Part shown: positions 5,984 to 7,089 of the stretch, in pieces
Numbering within the stretch: the stretch's first letter is position 1
Layout: every line of letters starts with the position of its first letter
Source: Actinomycetes bacterium
Lineage (GTDB): Bacteria > Actinomycetota > Acidimicrobiia > Acidimicrobiales > Acidimicrobiaceae
Assembly (NCBI GenBank): GCA_021819025.1
Contig: JAKASN010000095.1
Location: 1-7,089, forward strand
DNA length: 7,089 nt
Direction: 5' to 3'
Translations under genes and position numbers: made by a program
Notes under the pieces: generated by a model
Told to the model about the DNA's origin: nothing
What the model saw: only the letters and a program-made list of their open reading frames with translations
The model's database searches: none

Positions 5984-6575
5984 GGACGAAAACATGGCCA
6001 CCCTTGCTTTGGCGATCGGCACCAAGGTGCGGCACGAGCGACTATCGCGGCACTGGACCCTCGACCAGCTTGCGGAAGCCGCTAGGGTGAGTCGCAGAAT
6101 GCTGGTAAATGTCGAGCAAGGAGCGGCGAACCCCAGCGTCGGGATTCTCCTTCGGATCAGTGACGCATTAGGAGTCGGACTGCCCGCGTTGGTGGAGTCA
6201 CCGCAACCCCAGACGGTGCGGGTGACCCGTCGTGGTGAAGGGGCGGCGCTTTGGACCGGCGAGCACGGGGGATGCGGGATCCTGGTGGCCGGGACGGAGC
6301 CGCCTAATGTGGTGGAGTTATGGGACTGGACCCTTGGTCCGCGAGATCTCCATCAGAGCGAAGCGCACAGCTCGGGTACCAAGGAGCTGGCGCAAATCCA
6401 TGAGGGGACAATTGTGCTCGAAGTCGCCGAGCAACTCTTCACCCTTAATGTTGGCGATGCGGTCGCCTTTAGGGGTGACGCAGCGCACTCTTACTCCAAC
6501 GCAGGCGAGGACTTCGCTCGCTTTTCTCTTGCGGTTTTCGAACCGGGCGTTGGATCGGGACCTCGGTCAGAGTAA
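5982..6575 (+). CDS. HTH (XRE-type) transcriptional regulator with C-terminal cupin sensor
   Basis: This 197-residue regulator pairs a DNA-binding helix-turn-helix with a small-molecule-sensing cupin barrel. The HTH spans about residues 11-71: GTKVRHERLSRHWTLDQLAE, ARVSRRMLVNVEQGAANPSV and ILLRISDALGV. The cupin covers about 110-187, with weakly conserved motif 1 (H124, H129, E135, then IHEGTIVLEV) and motif 2 GDAVAFRGDAAHSYSN (158-173). The HxH pair of metal-binding cupins is not present, so ligand binding may be metal-free. An in-frame GTG or ATG upstream at 5856 would add 42 residues, but that stretch would span the -10 box and repeats and has no HTH similarity, so I use ATG 5982. A second ATG lies at 5994. 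The B3/B4 gene starts two bases after the stop, indicating an operon and possibly a shared ligand. Confidence 0.9.
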   Translation: MDENMATLALAIGTKVRHERLSRHWTLDQLAEAARVSRRMLVNVEQGAANPSVGILLRISDALGVGLPALVESPQPQTVRVTRRGEGAALWTGEHGGCGILVAGTEPPNVVELWDWTLGPRDLHQSEAHSSGTKELAQIHEGTIVLEVAEQLFTLNVGDAVAFRGDAAHSYSNAGEDFARFSLAVFEPGVGSGPRSE

Positions 6576-6577
6576 AA

Positions 6578-7089
6578 ATGCATAGCGCTTCCACCCTTAG
6601 GGAATTTGTTGACCGCGGCCATGTGGATGCGGAAGTGTTCGCGCTGCGTCGAGACTACCGCGTGATATTGCTCGCGGTGGACGGACTTGCTCCTGGCCCG
6701 AGCGACCTAGCAAGCGAAGCCCTGCTCGAGTCAGCCGAAGCGGTTTCGCGCGAGGTTCTGCTTGGTAGATCGGCGGAGGAACTCCCGCACGTCGAGGCGT
6801 GGCGAGAGGCATACCGTGGCTTTGGGGCCAAGCCGCAACGTACCCGCAATAGCCTCGAGGCGCTCATGCGCCGCGCCCCCACGGGTCTACCGCGAGTGAA
6901 TCGGCTCACCGACCTCTACAACGCGATTTCCGTGTTGCATCAAGTCCCCATCGGCGGGGAGGACCTCGACCGTTATGTAGGCTCGCCACGTTTGGAACGC
7001 GCCACAGGCGAAGAGTTGTTTGACACGGTTGCCGGTGGTCTACCAGTCATTGAGCACCCGGAATTGGGCGAGGTGGTGTGGCGAGACGA
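6578..7089 (+). CDS. B3/B4 domain protein (PheRS beta-like), 3' end cut by the window
   Basis: The frame from ATG 6578 runs open for 170 codons to the window edge. It resembles the B3/B4 domain of the phenylalanyl-tRNA synthetase beta chain, which carries the editing site for mischarged tyrosine, but here as a separate protein. Residues 74-84 read AWREAYRGFGA, followed by KPQRTRNSLEALMRR (85-99), the conserved LPRVNRLTDLYNAISVLHQVPIGGEDLD (104-131, first and last residues given by position), and RATGEELFDT (141-150). The pattern ends IEHPELGEVVWRD at the edge, and perhaps 50 or so residues are missing. Free-standing members are thought to handle free amino acids, aminoacyl groups or related small molecules, but no activity is established to my knowledge. 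The gene follows the HTH-cupin stop by two bases with no strong ribosome binding site, so it is probably translationally coupled. Codon use is like its neighbours. Confidence 0.85.
   Translation, partial: MHSASTLREFVDRGHVDAEVFALRRDYRVILLAVDGLAPGPSDLASEALLESAEAVSREVLLGRSAEELPHVEAWREAYRGFGAKPQRTRNSLEALMRRAPTGLPRVNRLTDLYNAISVLHQVPIGGEDLDRYVGSPRLERATGEELFDTVAGGLPVIEHPELGEVVWRD

Overview
The window reads as chromosomal DNA of a moderately GC-rich actinobacterium. The small free-standing NIL-domain protein, the NUDIX_N-type Nudix hydrolase, the PAC2 protein, the GTG starts and the TANNNT -10 elements all fit Actinomycetota. Acidimicrobiia or a relative is my guess, from gene style alone. No mobile element, CRISPR array, tRNA or rRNA gene was seen.

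Layout. 1-220: 3' part of a small NIL-domain gene (+). 221-488: non-coding, ending in a weak promoter and a good ribosome binding site. 489-1190: Nudix hydrolase (+). 1251-2144: PAC2-family protein (-), convergent with the Nudix gene. 2145-2371: divergent control region. 2372-2815: GNAT acetyltransferase (+). 2816-3285: 470 bases without a gene, holding a strong GC hairpin, a terminator-like hairpin with a T tract, and the merR promoter. 3286-3693: MerR regulator (+), overlapping by 4 bases the gene for peptide chain release factor 3 (prfC, 3690-5294, +). 5295-5981: almost 700 bases without a recognisable gene, ending in a perfect TATAAT box with repeats around it. 5982-6575: HTH-cupin regulator (+). 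6578-7089: B3/B4-domain protein (+), cut by the window end.

Two units look like real operons. In merR-prfC a regulator is translationally coupled to a translation-termination GTPase. In the HTH-cupin/B3-B4 pair, two bases apart, a ligand-sensing regulator is coupled to a protein carrying the amino-acid or aminoacyl-tRNA recognition fold of PheRS beta.

The most general signal is regulatory. Four genes (PAC2, GNAT, MerR, HTH-cupin) each have a TANNNT or close -10 hexamer exactly six bases before the chosen start codon, so transcription would begin on the first base of that codon. This points to leaderless mRNAs and moves three starts: GNAT to the second possible start, HTH-cupin 42 codons in from the longest frame, and MerR kept at GTG 3286 despite a Shine-Dalgarno-like sequence before an internal ATG. 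No clearly new defence or metabolic system is visible.
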